Source of the DNA: Pycnococcus provasolii
Lineage: Eukaryota > Chlorophyta > Pseudoscourfieldiophyceae > Pseudoscourfieldiales > Pycnococcaceae
Direction of reading: 5' to 3'
Length of the DNA stretch: 64,000 nt
NCBI GenBank assembly: GCA_938743325.2
Contig: OW568863.1
Span: forward strand, 806,001-870,000
Both the position numbers and the translations under genes were made by a program. The notes below the pieces were generated by a model. The model searched no databases. It was not told the DNA's origin and saw nothing but the letters and a program-made list of their open reading frames with translations. This document shows, one piece after another, positions 30,276 to 42,241 of the stretch. Every line of letters starts with the position of its first letter. The stretch's first letter is position 1.

Positions 30276-33200
30276 ATGGCGACACGAACGATGCCAAGCT
30301 CGCTTGCTGATTTGGAAATTATGGGGCACGAAGGCGTCTTAAGGGGACAGCGAGCTAACTGCGCGCCAAGGCCGCCAAGGAGAAAGAAGACGGCGACGTT
30401 GTGGTGGTGCTCTGTTGTGCTATGCACGGCGGTCTCCTTACTAGGTCCCGTCGTCGCAAGTGCTCAGGAGAGCTCGGAGCAGGTGACGACGCAGGCGTCC
30501 GTAGTCTCGTTCACGACAGAAGAGGATGCGGACGTCGTCACCATGGAGCTGCCGCAGGTGAACCACGCCATCGCGTACGTTGTCAAGTGCACACCGCTTC
30601 TCGCTTCAAAGTTCCGTTTGCGCAGAAGCGACGACGAGAACGCCGAATGGGTGAAACTCGATGACAGCCACGACGATAATTCGACATCGTTCGCAACATC
30701 TCGAAGAAGACTCTGCTTCGATGACCACGCGGTCAAACGCCAACTGATGCAAGCCGAAACCTCCAACACCACAACCACCAACGCCATCACCACTTCCCCC
30801 ACAACCGCTTCCACCGCATGGGTCGTCGACTACAAGCCCAAGCCGGACGTCAACACAGAAGACGGAACGAAGGACAGCTTTTCATACGTCGTCTCGCTGA
30901 ACAGAACGGCCATCGGACGTCGCGCCGTATCTTCTGTAATTCGAACGGCGGAGGTGACCATCCTGCCGCGCAACGACGCGCCCTACTTCGTTAACGCTGT
31001 TACTGGGCAGCGGCTAAGCTCGGGCACGATCCTGTACAACGCGATAGACGACGTGATCTTCTCCAACAACGAGCCAGACGAGGCAAAGCGCCTTGCACTT
31101 ACGGGGCAATTGGCACTCGAGCGACAGCTGCACGCGGTGGACCCGGACAACCACGACTTGCGCTACCTGCTCGCGACGCCACCGAAGAACGGAAATATCA
31201 CGCTCCTCGACGATCCTGCGGGCACCTTCAAGTACGTGCCGTTTCCCCAATACCAAGGCGAAGACAGCTTCGTGCTCGAGGCGAACGACGAAATGGGGAA
31301 CTTCTTGAGAGGCGGCGATTACAACGCGAAGCCGCTGAGCGCGTTCGTGCGAGTCGTGCTGCAGGTTGGCGCTGCGCTCGCGCTGCCGAAGGTGTTCGAG
31401 CAGGAATTCACCACCGCGGAGGACGAACCTGTCATTCTAGATTTGCTGCGTGGCATCACGCTCATCCCACAGATGCGAGAGCCGGGTTATCTGAAATTCG
31501 AGGTGGCGAAGCCGCCCGAAAATGGCGTGTTTCAGCTCTTCTGCGATGGCTTCGAGGTGACAGATCGGCTGACTTGCGGAAACAGCACGGCGGGCGGGAG
31601 CGCACTGGTGGCTCAGGGTATTTATAGCCCGGCGGCTCACTTCAGTGGCGAAGACCAAGTCACAGTGCGAATTCTACCATGGGATGCTGAGAACAATGTG
31701 CCACTCTCGGGCAACCAATTGTACGAAGTTGGGCCCGAGCAGAGCGCGACCATTCGCTTCACCGTGACGCCCTTAAACGATGCTCCGACGATCGTCGGAG
31801 CGAAGATTGACGCGCCTATGGTGGAGGATGCCGCGCTCAGCAGCCAGTATGGCAGCGGGACAGCAATCGTCGTGGATGAATCGGGAGCTGAAAGTGCTGC
31901 GGGTGGCCTTGTCAACGTAATTTCATTTGACGTGGACGCACTCGAATCTGGACTGATTGCGAATGTACAATTTTCTGGGCGCGCCTTTGGCGAGGTGTAC
32001 ACCGCGTCAATCGAGAATGGCATCGTGCGACGATTTGAAAAGCTCAACGTCGACTCGCCGGGGGGAGTGAATATTACCCTTCTCAAGACGCAGTGCGACG
32101 CCTTCGAGTTTGCGATCGACGCGGCAAGCGGCGAAGGGTATTGTGCGCCATACGCTCATGCACAACGGCTTCTGTACGTGGCGCCGCCGCTGGCACGTGG
32201 CGAACCTATCGCGGCACTGCGCGTTGTCGTGTCTGATGGCGAGGTATCCTCCTCCGTGGCGCTTTATCCAATTTCAACGAAGTGCGCTCTGGGCTACCGA
32301 GTCGCTGACCGTGTCGAAGGCCAGAGCAATTCGACCGAAACGTGCGTTCCATGCCCCGCGGGATACTTCAGCTCGTTGCGCGATGCGCGAAAGTGCGTCG
32401 CTTGCGCGCCAGGCTCATTCTCCACGGGAATTCAGGGGGAGTGTACGCTCTGTGCAGAGGGCACGTACCAAGATGGAAGCCAGTCTGACCAGTGCAAAGG
32501 TTGCCCCTACGGATCGACGAGCGCTCGTGGCGCTCAGAATCGCACGATGTGCTTCTGCAAGCCAGGTCTTTACGGTGTGAACGGCTATGCGTGCCACGAG
32601 TGCCCAAATCCCTCCGGAGTCAACACATCTGTGAGCTCGCGCTTCGACGATCTTTCTGTCACCCGATGGACGTGGTGTGCCGAGGGTGGACTACGCTGGC
32701 CGCTGCCCATGGATGGTTACTATGTGAGCATTCCATCCGATGGCGCCCCACCCACGCACGAAAGTATCGCAACGGTGCGCGAGTGCTTCCCGAACTCCGC
32801 ATGCAGGGAACTTGCACCACCCCCGGACGTGCAGAGTACGTCAGCTCGGCTAAAGGCATTCACGGCAGAGCGCATGAAAGAAATTCTATCCGGCAATGTT
32901 TGTCGTTCTGGCTATGAGGGATTCGCGTGTGATACATGCACTTCAGACTACTACCGCATCTCGGGACGCTGTGAAAAGTGCCCTGGTATATGGGCACTCA
33001 TTCTTTGGCTCTTCGTGTTCACGCTGATCATCGCTCTTCCTTTGTATGCATTTAGAAGCGCTGAGCACTTTAACGGCATATATGGCCCACTCGATCTTGC
33101 CGTGCAACTGGGTCAGATACTAAGTCTCTTCCGCAAGATTGACATGGCGTGGCCGAGTGGGATGCTTTACTTCTTCGAAATTGCATCCGTTCTAAATCTC

Positions 33201-36200
33201 AATCTCGAGCTTCTTCACCTCGAGTGCTATGTCGGCCGCGAGAACTACAACTACCTTACTAGGTATCGTGCTGCCATGTTGGTGCCCGCGTGCCTTTTTG
33301 CCATGCTCTTCGTTGCACGCTTGCTTGTGCTGGCACATCTGATCTTCCAGCGCACCGTGGGTGTCAAGCTGCGAGCAAAGTACCCTTCGCTGATCGCCGT
33401 GCCTGATGGCCAGGCGAAGGGATTCGATCTCTGGTATCAGCGCACGCGCAAGCGTATTGGGGCTTTTCTCATCGGTCCACTCATCAACTCGAAAAGGTGC
33501 GTTCTTGCGTGTCTCTTTGCTTAAGTTCCATTTTGTTTTCTTCATGTGTGGGTGTGGGTTATCGGAGACTCGTGCGTTGAAAAAAGGCAAAATTGGGTGC
33601 CAATAAAAACTTTAAAATCACTAACAGTGACCCCCCTCTACCCCCAGTCTTGCGAGCGAGCGCACGAAGCAGGACATTGCAGCCCAGGCCAGGATCGTCG
33701 CCAAGGCGTTCCTCGTATTCTTTCATGCTGCCTACGCGATGATTACCGTTGCGGCGTTCGATTACTTCGATTGTCGCAAGGATGATGTGTACGGGCACTA
33801 CTACCTCGCGAGTGATCCCAGCATGCGTTGCAGTCACTCAGGTGAAATCGCCTCACACAATGGCAAACTTGGCCGATTCGTGCCGTCGTCGAATAGCAAG
33901 TACAACGACACTATGACTGCCGCCATCATTGGCGTGCTTGCCTACCCTGTCGGTGTTCTCGTCGTTTCTGCATTGTTCCTGTACAGGATACGAAAAGTAC
34001 TGCAGTCGAAGGCAGCACTGGACATTGGAGGATTTCTGTACGTGCACTACGAAGATCGGTGCTTCTGGTGGGAGCTCGTGCGCTACCTGAAGGTGATCCT
34101 AATCTGCTTCCTTGCCCAGATCCTCCCCAGCTTGCCTGGCTGGAATCCATCTGCCCAAGCGCGTATCAATGGCGCCCGAGAGGGCCTTGGTGGACTGTTC
34201 ATTCTTTTTGTCTCCTTCGTGATCAATGGAATTTACGCTCCGTACGTTGACGATCGCCTTGACATGCTCAGCAACTTTGCTTTCATTTCGCATTTCTTCA
34301 CTCTATTCTCCGGCGTTATCTTCAACTCGGGCACGCGAACTGACTTCGCCCCCGACGGCCTGCAGGCCACGGTAATCATAATGATGACGCTTAGCGGCAT
34401 TTATACTGCGGTGGACCTGTACAAAAGCTCGTTTCCCAACGCAATACCAGAGCTGATAAAGAAGGCGAAGCGCTGGTACGCGCGCTACCTTGATCAGAAG
34501 GACAAGTCCGAAAGGGCTATGCTCCAATCTGGGATGGTGCTAGGTATTCAGCGCGATTCGATGGTGAAAAAGTTTGCGTGGAAGGCGAAATTAGGCGCGC
34601 ACGCGCTGGACGTCCTGACGCCAACAGGCTGCCGAGCCGCCACGGAGCTTTTCGGCAGTTCCAAGATGGCTGAAGAGGCAAATTTCACGCAAGCTGATGT
34701 GAAGCAAATCTTCAAGGATCTGCTTGCACACTACAGGGAGCCAGATGACATTGCCTCCGCGATTAAGCGAGAGAGCGTGGGAGGTGTGCGTGGCCGTTGC
34801 GATGAGCTCTTCCAGCCAGCACTTAGCGCGGAAATGCTCGAGCGCATTTCGAGAGCTGATACGATGAGCAAGGAGGACAAGATCATCACTGAGACGTCGA
34901 AAAGGGAGACGTACCTTGTGCTTAAAACAATACTTTATCGACTCGAGAATAAGTCGAGGAAGCTTCGCGTCAAGCTAGATGGGCTCAAGCCGAAAGACGC
35001 GACGGAGGAGGACCGTGCAGCCGTAATGCTGCAGAGTGCCTTCAGAGGACGAATGGCGCGAAGACGTAAAGCTGCTGGTGATGCTGATGGTGAATCACAA
35101 CCAGGAACACCTGGGGCGATGCCCGGCTCTTGCGTCCCCGCCCTGCTTTCGACGGGAGACAAAAAATCACCCGAACAAGCACTGTTTGGCGACGGTGTGA
35201 TTCTGCAGCGTGCGATGTCTTTCACTGGACCCAACGAGACGAATATAGGTGCGCCCGAGGAGGGACCACTCGTGAATCTTGGCACGAATAGCAAAATAAA
35301 GTTCCGTTTCGAAAAGCTTGCAACAGAGCGCTTGGCGGCAGCTTCGCCAAGTCAGGAGAAGTCCTCGTCAGATCTCGCGAGCCCATCTGGAATTGATGCA
35401 TCCACGCCTCACGAAACCGGCGCGAAGAGAAATTCCGACGAGGCAACCTCAAGTTCCGTCATGACATTGCCGCAGAGCGAATCTAGTGCGAAACCAGCCA
35501 CCCCGATTGGCACCGGAATGGCGTCTCTGAAATTCATTTTCAATGCACGACGTAAGGCAAGTATGGGCAAAGCGATGAGTGAAACAAAGTCAATATATAT
35601 GAAGTACTGCGTAAATCGTGTCTCTGCGGGTGATGAGGCGAAGATGTACAACTGGGATGCCGTCGTCACGAATAGTCCCAGGAAGTCCGAACCGTTGGTT
35701 GACGACGAAGAGGAAGTGCACAAGCCAACATCGGAAAGCGACGCAGGTTTTGTTCTAATGTCCGCACCGTTTATCAAGTATGAGCACGGCAGCACTGTCC
35801 GCGTGATAGTCAAACGTCGATGTGGAAACTTTCCAGCTCCTGCATGCTCGGTGCGCTTGCGTACGATCGAGGCGACGGCCGTCGAAGAAAAGCAATTCAG
35901 CGCTGTTGATAAGGTGATCGAATGGCCGGCCGGCGATGACAGTGAACGCATCATTGAGATTCCCATCTTGTCCGGAGCGACGGGAGGTGACTCCTACTTC
36001 CTTGCGGCGCTGTCGCACCCATCTGAATATGCTCGATTGCACAATGCATGTGTGAGCACGATATTCATCTGCAACATCGAGGGAGAAATCGATGTGATGC
36101 GTTCGGAAAAGGCTTTTGGCGACGATGTCGACGATAGTACCATCGACCTATTCGCAAAGCAGCTTGCGTCCGACGCAATTGCAAATGTGCTCGCCGCCGA

Positions 36201-37941
36201 GGCAGCTATGCAATCCCCACCTGTGACTCCGATACCACCGATAACTGATGATACTGCTTCCGACATATTTCCCGATGGCCCAGATGGTACGCTTGATACG
36301 CTTGATACAATTTCCGAGGTTGTATCAAGCGCACCATCTGTCGGAGCGTCGGAGCGTCCCAGCTCCTCGATTGAGGTAGACCCCGAAATCAATCCTTCTG
36401 AGGCTGATGGTGTTGCACAACCAGCAGGTGACAAGGGGGATGTCCCGGACCCCGCGGAGGCTGTCGAAATTGGAGCTGCGGCTGCTATCGACGAGGCTGA
36501 AGGTGAAGCCGCTCTCCCGACGAGCGCTTCGACGAACACGCTTTCAGATTTGTACGAAGTACTCGCATTCGGCCCAGTCCGTCACGTTGCGCCGAGGCGT
36601 GGAGCAATAGCGTACATTCGGGATGCACGCGACCGAACAAGCGGTGCGTTGTACGACGCAAAGACCACTCCTCGGTTTGCGAAGGGAAATCAGCTGCACG
36701 AGTGGGCAGACTCACTGAATACCGAGGTCCGTGTGCTGCGCCATATGAGTGGTGGCGCATGCATCCCTCAGCTTGAAAATGTTTTGGATGACGATGAAGG
36801 TAATCACATGATCCAAGAGCCAATTGCAGCAGTGGGAAGATCTCTTCCAGAGGCGATGCTTGCGCATGCAACCGCAATCGAGTGGACGGAGAACGATGCA
36901 GCTGTCGTCGCAAGGGCAATGCTCGCTGCCATTCGTGATATGCACTCACGCGGCGTCGTACATCGCGCGTTGAATCTTGAGTCTTTCTGGGTCGTCGCTG
37001 GCACGAATACAGACAGCTCTGTTGAGCCAAGGCTGTCACATGATCGCTTGCGACTCCTAGACACAGCAACCATGTGCTTTGCTCACGGAGACAACACAAC
37101 ATCAGACGAGGGCGTGGCGTCGGCACGCTTTTCAGCGTGGGTTGCCGATCCTGCTTATGCGGCGCCGGAGTGCCTTGCGGGCGAGTATGGAAGAAAGGCG
37201 GACGTTTGGGCCGTGGGTGTGGCCATTTACCTCATGCTCACGGGCGTAGATCCGTTCGCCGGCACCACAGACGCGGAAACGTTCGACGCGATTCTGACGC
37301 GAAATGTCTGTTCGTCGGAGCCCGCAGATCACGAGAAGCACCTCTCCGATGTTGCTGCCGACTTCCTGCGCGCGATGCTTACCAAGTCGGAGTCAGAACG
37401 CATCGAGGCTGAGGCTGCTCTCGCGCACCCGTGGCTTGATAAGGCTAGCGGCGATGAGCGCAAAACGCTGCCGCAAAGTGTTCTTTCGAACATCGAATCC
37501 AAAATGGAAATGATTTCGTCTGAGCGGCAAGCGACCTGCACCGCAAGTGCCGCGTGCATCTTGATTGGCGCAAACGAAGATGCGCGCGCGAAGATCGTTG
37601 ATGTCGCCGTGTCAGGGAAAGATGCTCGGGTCACTGCGAATGTAGTCTACGAGGCTCTTGCGAGCACAGTTTCGGAGCATGCTGATACAATTGGGGAAGG
37701 CGCCTCGCAAACATCGGCATTGCTCGAGGATGCAAATGCTGAGCTCGAATTTGCCGAATCAACCGGCGTGCCGACTCCAAAGGTGGATGCAACGACGCTT
37801 CTCTATCTGCTCGGCGACGTGGCTGCTCGTGCACCACCCGACGACGCGTCATCATCTGATGTCGCGTACAGTCTGCGTTCAATTACCCAAGCGATAGGCG
37901 CGGAGGCGGCGGCTGCGCGCGAGCGCGCGAGTCTCGCATGA
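30276..37941 (+). CDS. receptor-like membrane pseudokinase, 2 exons, 2504 aa
   Basis: Exons 30276-33496 and 33648-37941. The 151-nt intron has a gtgcgt donor and ccccag acceptor and splits an AG|T Ser codon. Domain order: a basic leader with a hydrophobic segment (about 45-65, signal anchor or peptide). Cadherin-like/VCBS repeats (about 80-660; YVPFPQYQGEDSFVLEANDE, PLNDAPTIVGA). GCC2/GCC3 ephrin-receptor-like Cys-rich repeats (about 668-775; CVPCPAGYFSS, CTLCAEGTY). About nine membrane helices (900-1300). An IQ motif (about 1530; AVMLQSAFRGRMARRR). A Calx-beta-like segment (about 1778-1880; AVDKVIEWPAGDDSERIIEIPI). A kinase fold (about 2041-2340). The kinase keeps the VAIK-type Lys (YDAKTT), APE and DVWAVGV. 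It has HRALNLES in place of HRDLKPEN and DTA in place of DFG, so it is probably inactive. Ligand and partners unknown. Confidence 0.82.
33497..33647 (+). other. intron of the receptor pseudokinase gene
   Basis: GT-AG intron of 151 nt with a pyrimidine-rich end (cccccctctacccccag). The splice keeps the frame and joins two membrane-domain halves; both flanking frames are otherwise uninterrupted for more than 3 kb. Confidence 0.85.
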
Positions 37942-38000
37942 CAACAATGACAACAATGTTTTCTAGTAGATAAGAACTATTAAATTTCAAACATTTCTTC

Positions 38001-40187
38001 TTATGCCTTCTCCGCGCCAATGCCAAAATGCACAGGTCTAGCGGGACTTAGACGTTCCATGAGTGCCTCCAGCTCGTCGCGATCCAGCGAGGCAAGCAAT
38101 TCAACCACGTCAGGTCCAGCAGGCTTTTCTGGGTAGAGACGACCCACCGACGACCGCAGCGACGCGCGCGGATCGCCACCTCCGTCCACGACAGAGCGGG
38201 TCGCCTGGGTCACGTACCCCGTCGTCGTTTCTGTTTCCTTCTGCAGGCAGAGGCTCGCCGCCTCATCAAGCCACTGTAGGCGGCGTTCAAGATGTGTAAA
38301 GGCATCAGCGCGCGTGTTCTGAGCACTTGCCTCTAATTCTGCCTGGAGTCCCTTCTGCGACGAGGCGGGTGCGTTGTCACCTATCGAAAGAGCCTGACGC
38401 ACGCGTTCCTTGTATTTCCGAACGCCCTGCGCCGCGCCGTCGCTTAAGCTCGTTACGACATCACGCGCACTCGGCGACGCTGCAGGGGCGCTTGCGCCGC
38501 TTTCGTGCGCGCGCCCTGCCACTGCCGCTTCCGCTGCCACGCCATGCCTGTCGACAAGGTTGTTTGCAGCTGCAGAGCCCCGACGCCGGGCATCCGCAAG
38601 GGCGTCGGCGTCGAGTTCGCCACGCATTTTACGCTGAATCGATTCGCGCGCTCCAGCGTACCACGCCGGATCGCCTATTACCGAGGCAGAAGCGCGCTCC
38701 GCTTGAGCGATCTTGCGCAGCGCATCGAGCGAGGCATTCCTGCCCTGTGCGGTGGCGGAGGCGCTCGCATCCGCCTTGGCCATCGTGGCAGACTGCACGC
38801 CGAGCGCGCGGTCGACTGATGCGCGTATCGATGCATGATCGCGCACCGAAGACGACACCCGATCCGCCTCTCGTCTTGCAGCCGTCCAGCTGCGCGCGAT
38901 GGAATCGTCGATTCGCGCGAAACGAGCCGCGAACGACTCGAGCGCCCCAAGTGCTCTGGCTGGCGTTGTCGACTTCTCGTCCATTCCCGCGTTCGCCGCG
39001 ACCGCAGCCGCAGCAGAGCTGGACGGTGCTTGAAAGTCGCGCCCAATGAGCGCGGAAGCACGCCGCGCGCCGATGAGTTCGACGAGCTTCCGCTGCAAGT
39101 TGGCTGTACGAAGGTGATACTCGTGCAGCTCATGGGCCGCAAGCTTTTCGTCGGCGTCGTCCACAGCGTAGCCCATTTCTTTCGCGACGACACTCTCGCT
39201 GCCAAGCTTCGTTGTTGCAAGGCGCTCGACACGCGACGCGGCAAGCTGAGCGGCGTGTCGCTCACGTTGCAGGTTTTCCATCCCCGCGAAGCTCGCTGTG
39301 CGTGCCGCAGGTCTATGTTCGAGCGCAAGCTGAAGCTGCCTCGCCGTCTCCACCATCTCGAGTTCGGCCGGCGGCTGCAGCTTCCATCGCCGCGTCATGC
39401 GTGCAGTATTTTCGTTCACCTGTTCGTTTAGCCTTCGTTTCGTGTCATCGTCCACGCGCAGGAGAAGGTCAACCTGATAGCGCGCTGCTGGCCCGTCCAC
39501 AGTTCTCCTGGCTTCTTCGAGCCTTTTCTGTCGCCGACTCACATCCGTGGGCGTTGCGTCTTGCCTGTTGCGCCACTGGCTTTGAATGACGCGCGCAGCC
39601 TTCGCCCTGGACAGGTCCGCTTGGGTGAATCCTCCGAGGTTGTTTTCCTCACGTTCTCGGCTGTTCCTGAGCGCCGCAAGTTCCGCCTCGAGTTCGTGCA
39701 TGGGCGCCGCCTTCAGCCACGCGAGTTGTCCTTCTCGCTGTTCGATGCGCCCACGTCGCGTTTCGCTCTGCCTTTCCATTTCTCGCGCATATTCGGCGAC
39801 GAGTTCCCTCATGCGTCTCTCTTTTCGCGCGAGCATGCCTCTGGCATGCCTCTGCACGGTCACCGCGGCCGAAGAGGCTAAGTTCGAGGTGGATCCTCTT
39901 AACGTCATAGAGTCATCCACAGACAAGGCCGAAGACCCAGAAGAGAAGGAAGCCGGGTCAGAGAAAGCCGAAGCAGACCCGCCATGAGCAGCAGGAGCAG
40001 GAGCACCAGGAGCACCAGGAGCACCAGGAGCACCAGGAGCACCCCCCACACCGGCCGCAGAGGCGGAGTACGAGTCGATTCCAAACGACACGGACCTCTG
40101 CAAAGGATTCAAAGAAGAGCCATTCAAACTTGAAGAATTCAAAGAAGAGCGTAAAGAAGAAACATCTCCATAATGGGAGGAGGCCAT
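38001..40187 (-). CDS. IQ-motif and coiled-coil protein
   Basis: A 728-aa hydrophilic protein with no membrane segment. The N-terminus is Ser-rich with a run of Gly-Ala-Pro triplets (residues about 50-65; DNA 39995-40045). An IQ-like calmodulin-binding motif (AVTVQRHARGMLARKERRM, about 110-128) and a second IQ-like site (AARVIQSQWRNRQ) follow. Long helical, Arg/Glu/Ala-rich stretches predicted to be coiled coil make up most of the remaining length. A cytoskeletal or calmodulin-linked scaffold role is inferred only. Start is the first in-frame ATG. Its stop lies 62 bases from the stop of the convergent receptor gene, which also has an IQ motif. Confidence 0.65.
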   Translation of the reverse strand: MASSHYGDVSSLRSSLNSSSLNGSSLNPLQRSVSFGIDSYSASAAGVGGAPGAPGAPGAPGAPAPAAHGGSASAFSDPASFSSGSSALSVDDSMTLRGSTSNLASSAAVTVQRHARGMLARKERRMRELVAEYAREMERQSETRRGRIEQREGQLAWLKAAPMHELEAELAALRNSREREENNLGGFTQADLSRAKAARVIQSQWRNRQDATPTDVSRRQKRLEEARRTVDGPAARYQVDLLLRVDDDTKRRLNEQVNENTARMTRRWKLQPPAELEMVETARQLQLALEHRPAARTASFAGMENLQRERHAAQLAASRVERLATTKLGSESVVAKEMGYAVDDADEKLAAHELHEYHLRTANLQRKLVELIGARRASALIGRDFQAPSSSAAAAVAANAGMDEKSTTPARALGALESFAARFARIDDSIARSWTAARREADRVSSSVRDHASIRASVDRALGVQSATMAKADASASATAQGRNASLDALRKIAQAERASASVIGDPAWYAGARESIQRKMRGELDADALADARRRGSAAANNLVDRHGVAAEAAVAGRAHESGASAPAASPSARDVVTSLSDGAAQGVRKYKERVRQALSIGDNAPASSQKGLQAELEASAQNTRADAFTHLERRLQWLDEAASLCLQKETETTTGYVTQATRSVVDGGGDPRASLRSSVGRLYPEKPAGPDVVELLASLDRDELEALMERLSPARPVHFGIGAEKA

Positions 40188-40552
40188 GGTTCGCGAAGGA
40201 GCCAAGGAGCCAAGTTCCTGTATGACGACTTCAATTGTCAATGACGGGAAGCGAAAGACGACCGAAATAAATAAACCTTAAATTTTTTAAAGTTTAAATT
40301 TAAAAATCTTAAATTTAAAAAACCTATTTGGTAGTCTCAGCGAGGGGAAAACCCCTTCCATCCAATGGGGCCCTTGACTTGAACCTCTGCCCTGGAAATT
40401 TCAGAAATTCAAACATGGCTCCAATCAATGATCCAAACTCACTTCCAAAGGATTTGATTCGTCCAAAGGTTATGTACTACCAAAGGCCCCCCCCTTGCAC
40501 CGGTACCGGCCTTGCACACCGGCCTTGCTTGCACACCGCCCTCAGGGAGCTC

Positions 40553-40606
40553 GTGGTTCTTGCCCGAGTGGTTCTTGCCCGAGTGGTTCTTGCCCGAGTG
40601 GTTCTT
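40553..40606. repeat. 15-bp tandem repeat, 3.6 copies
   Basis: Unit gtggttcttgcccga, three perfect copies plus a partial fourth. Confidence 0.9.
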
Positions 40607-40681
40607 ACTTTCTTTCAGGTGCGGCCGCGTTCGTTTTCAGGTTTTGACCACCTTAATAAGCAACGCATTTGATGCAACACC

Positions 40682-40713
40682 GGTGGATCCGGTGGATCCG
40701 GTGGATCCGGTGG
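40682..40713. repeat. 9-bp tandem repeat, 3.5 copies
   Basis: Unit ggtggatcc, three perfect copies plus ggtgg. Confidence 0.9.
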
Positions 40714-41015
40714 GCAAGGCCGCAAGGACGCAAGGGACCTGTCCAAGGAGCTCTCTTTTTTCTACCGTAGGTTTGGTAAGCAGCAGCAGGAGGAGGAGAG
40801 CAGCGGCCAGCGGGAGAGATGTTATATCGATGGAGGAGTCGAGTGGTGCAAAGAATAAACCCAGTTCGTTTCCATTACTAAAGAACAACTAAACAAACGT
40901 GTCAACGTAATCATAAGTGTATCCTTAAACCATTACTATTAGCTATGAGCTGGAGCTGGCGATGATGTTCATGCTGTCACGTCAACAAGCAAGCTCGAAG
41001 CAGTCCACGTCCACC

Positions 41016-42241
41016 TTAAATCTCACTCACCACCGGCGTCACCTGATTGTCGGGCGCGTTCGATGCGCCGCGGGCGCCTACAAAGCTGAGTGCAGAGCCT
41101 ATCGATTTTTGTACGCCGCCCACCAACGCTTCCGCTGGGTTAGGGAGACCCTTTAGTGTCTCACCATCGATACTTTCCAAAGACGCACGTCCATCGCCGT
41201 CCATACTTTGCATTGAGATGATAGTTTTCAACGCTTTCTTGTACCTTTTTCGGACGATACGCAGTTTCGGTTCCAGCTTTAGATTCTCATTGGATTCCGT
41301 GAACTTTTCCTCCATGATTTGCAGCGCGTGCAGTTGAGCCATCACCTGGGCAGGCGTCTGCGTGTTACCGCCGACGTAGAAGCCACCGTGGCCAGCAGCT
41401 TGAGGATTAACGTGACCAAGCGGAATGATCTCCTTGCCTTTACCAACAATGTCGTTCAGCATCTCAATATAGCCCAGGTAAAACGCCGTAGCCGCCGTGA
41501 CGAGTCCAATGTAGCCCCCAATTTTGTCAACGCCCTCATCCTTCACGCCGGCGGCGAGCACGAAGAAGAGAATCATAAGCTCGAAGAAGAGCGTGCAGAG
41601 TGTGTAGTTCAGGTTAAACGTGAGCGTCCACAACGCGAACGTGAAGATGCCCCAAATAGAGTACATCGCCTGCGCCATCTCCTTGTCGAACGGGTACTTC
41701 TCAGAGCCGAGCGACTCGTGGAAGAAGTAATCGATCGCGATGCCCATCCAGAACGCACCGTAGCTGCTGAAGGCTACGAAGCCAAACAGGTTATTGCGAA
41801 TAGCTTCCCACATGCCGACACAGAACTGGGCAAAGCCTCCGTAGAACATGCCGAATCCCCACACGAGGTTCTTCGTTCCCAGAATGCTCTGCTTGTCGCC
41901 ACCTGTGATACGGCTGTGATACATCTGTCACGTGTTCGTGTGTGCGCGTGCGCACGAGAGATGGTGAGTACGGAGAAAGCCACGACCTTACGGCCTTTCT
42001 AGTGACGACGTGAAACGTCTTAGCAAAAAGACTTTTGTGCGTTCGCACAGCACTACGTCAAGTTGGCAGCACAGCACACCAACACCAACGAGCGAGCAAA
42101 GCCACTCACCCACCTACCCACCCACCTACCCACCCACCGGTAAAACTAAGCGCGTACCTGCAGGAGCGCGGTCGTGAGCGCGAAGGCGAAGAGGCCGAGC
42201 GGCGCAGGGTTGCATATCGTGAAGGTGGATTGCGCAACCAT
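41016..42241 (-). CDS. acetate transporter, AceTr/SatP (GPR1/FUN34/YaaH) family, 2 exons
   Basis: Exon 1 is 42241-42158 (84 nt, 28 codons); exon 2 is 41924-41016; the intron is 233 nt with a gtacgc donor and gtgacag acceptor. The 330-aa protein has the family signature NPAPLGLFAFALTTALL in exon 1. It continues across the splice into GTKNLVWGFGMFYGGFAQFCVG, FVAFSSYGAFWMGIA and further helices (IWGIFTFALWTLTFN, FFELMILFFVLAAGV), six in total. The family imports acetate or succinate, probably with protons. Exon 2 alone would lack helix 1 and the signature. The C-terminal 110 residues are a soluble tail with a basic stretch (KPKLRIVRKRYKKALK-like), longer than in bacterial SatP. Confidence 0.9.

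Larger units (their letters stand above)
40188..41015. other. intergenic with two short tandem repeats
   Basis: About 830 bases. An AT-rich tract (40262-40325, aattt/taaat words) adjoins the IQ gene promoter. Two small tandem repeats (listed separately) follow at 40553 and 40682. No gene recognised; the frames here are short and cross the repeats. Confidence 0.5.

Noticed and set aside
36550-37440. Active CDPK/CaMK-type kinase
   Set aside because: HRD Asp, PEN Asn and the DFG Phe-Gly are all replaced, so an active kinase is not supported.
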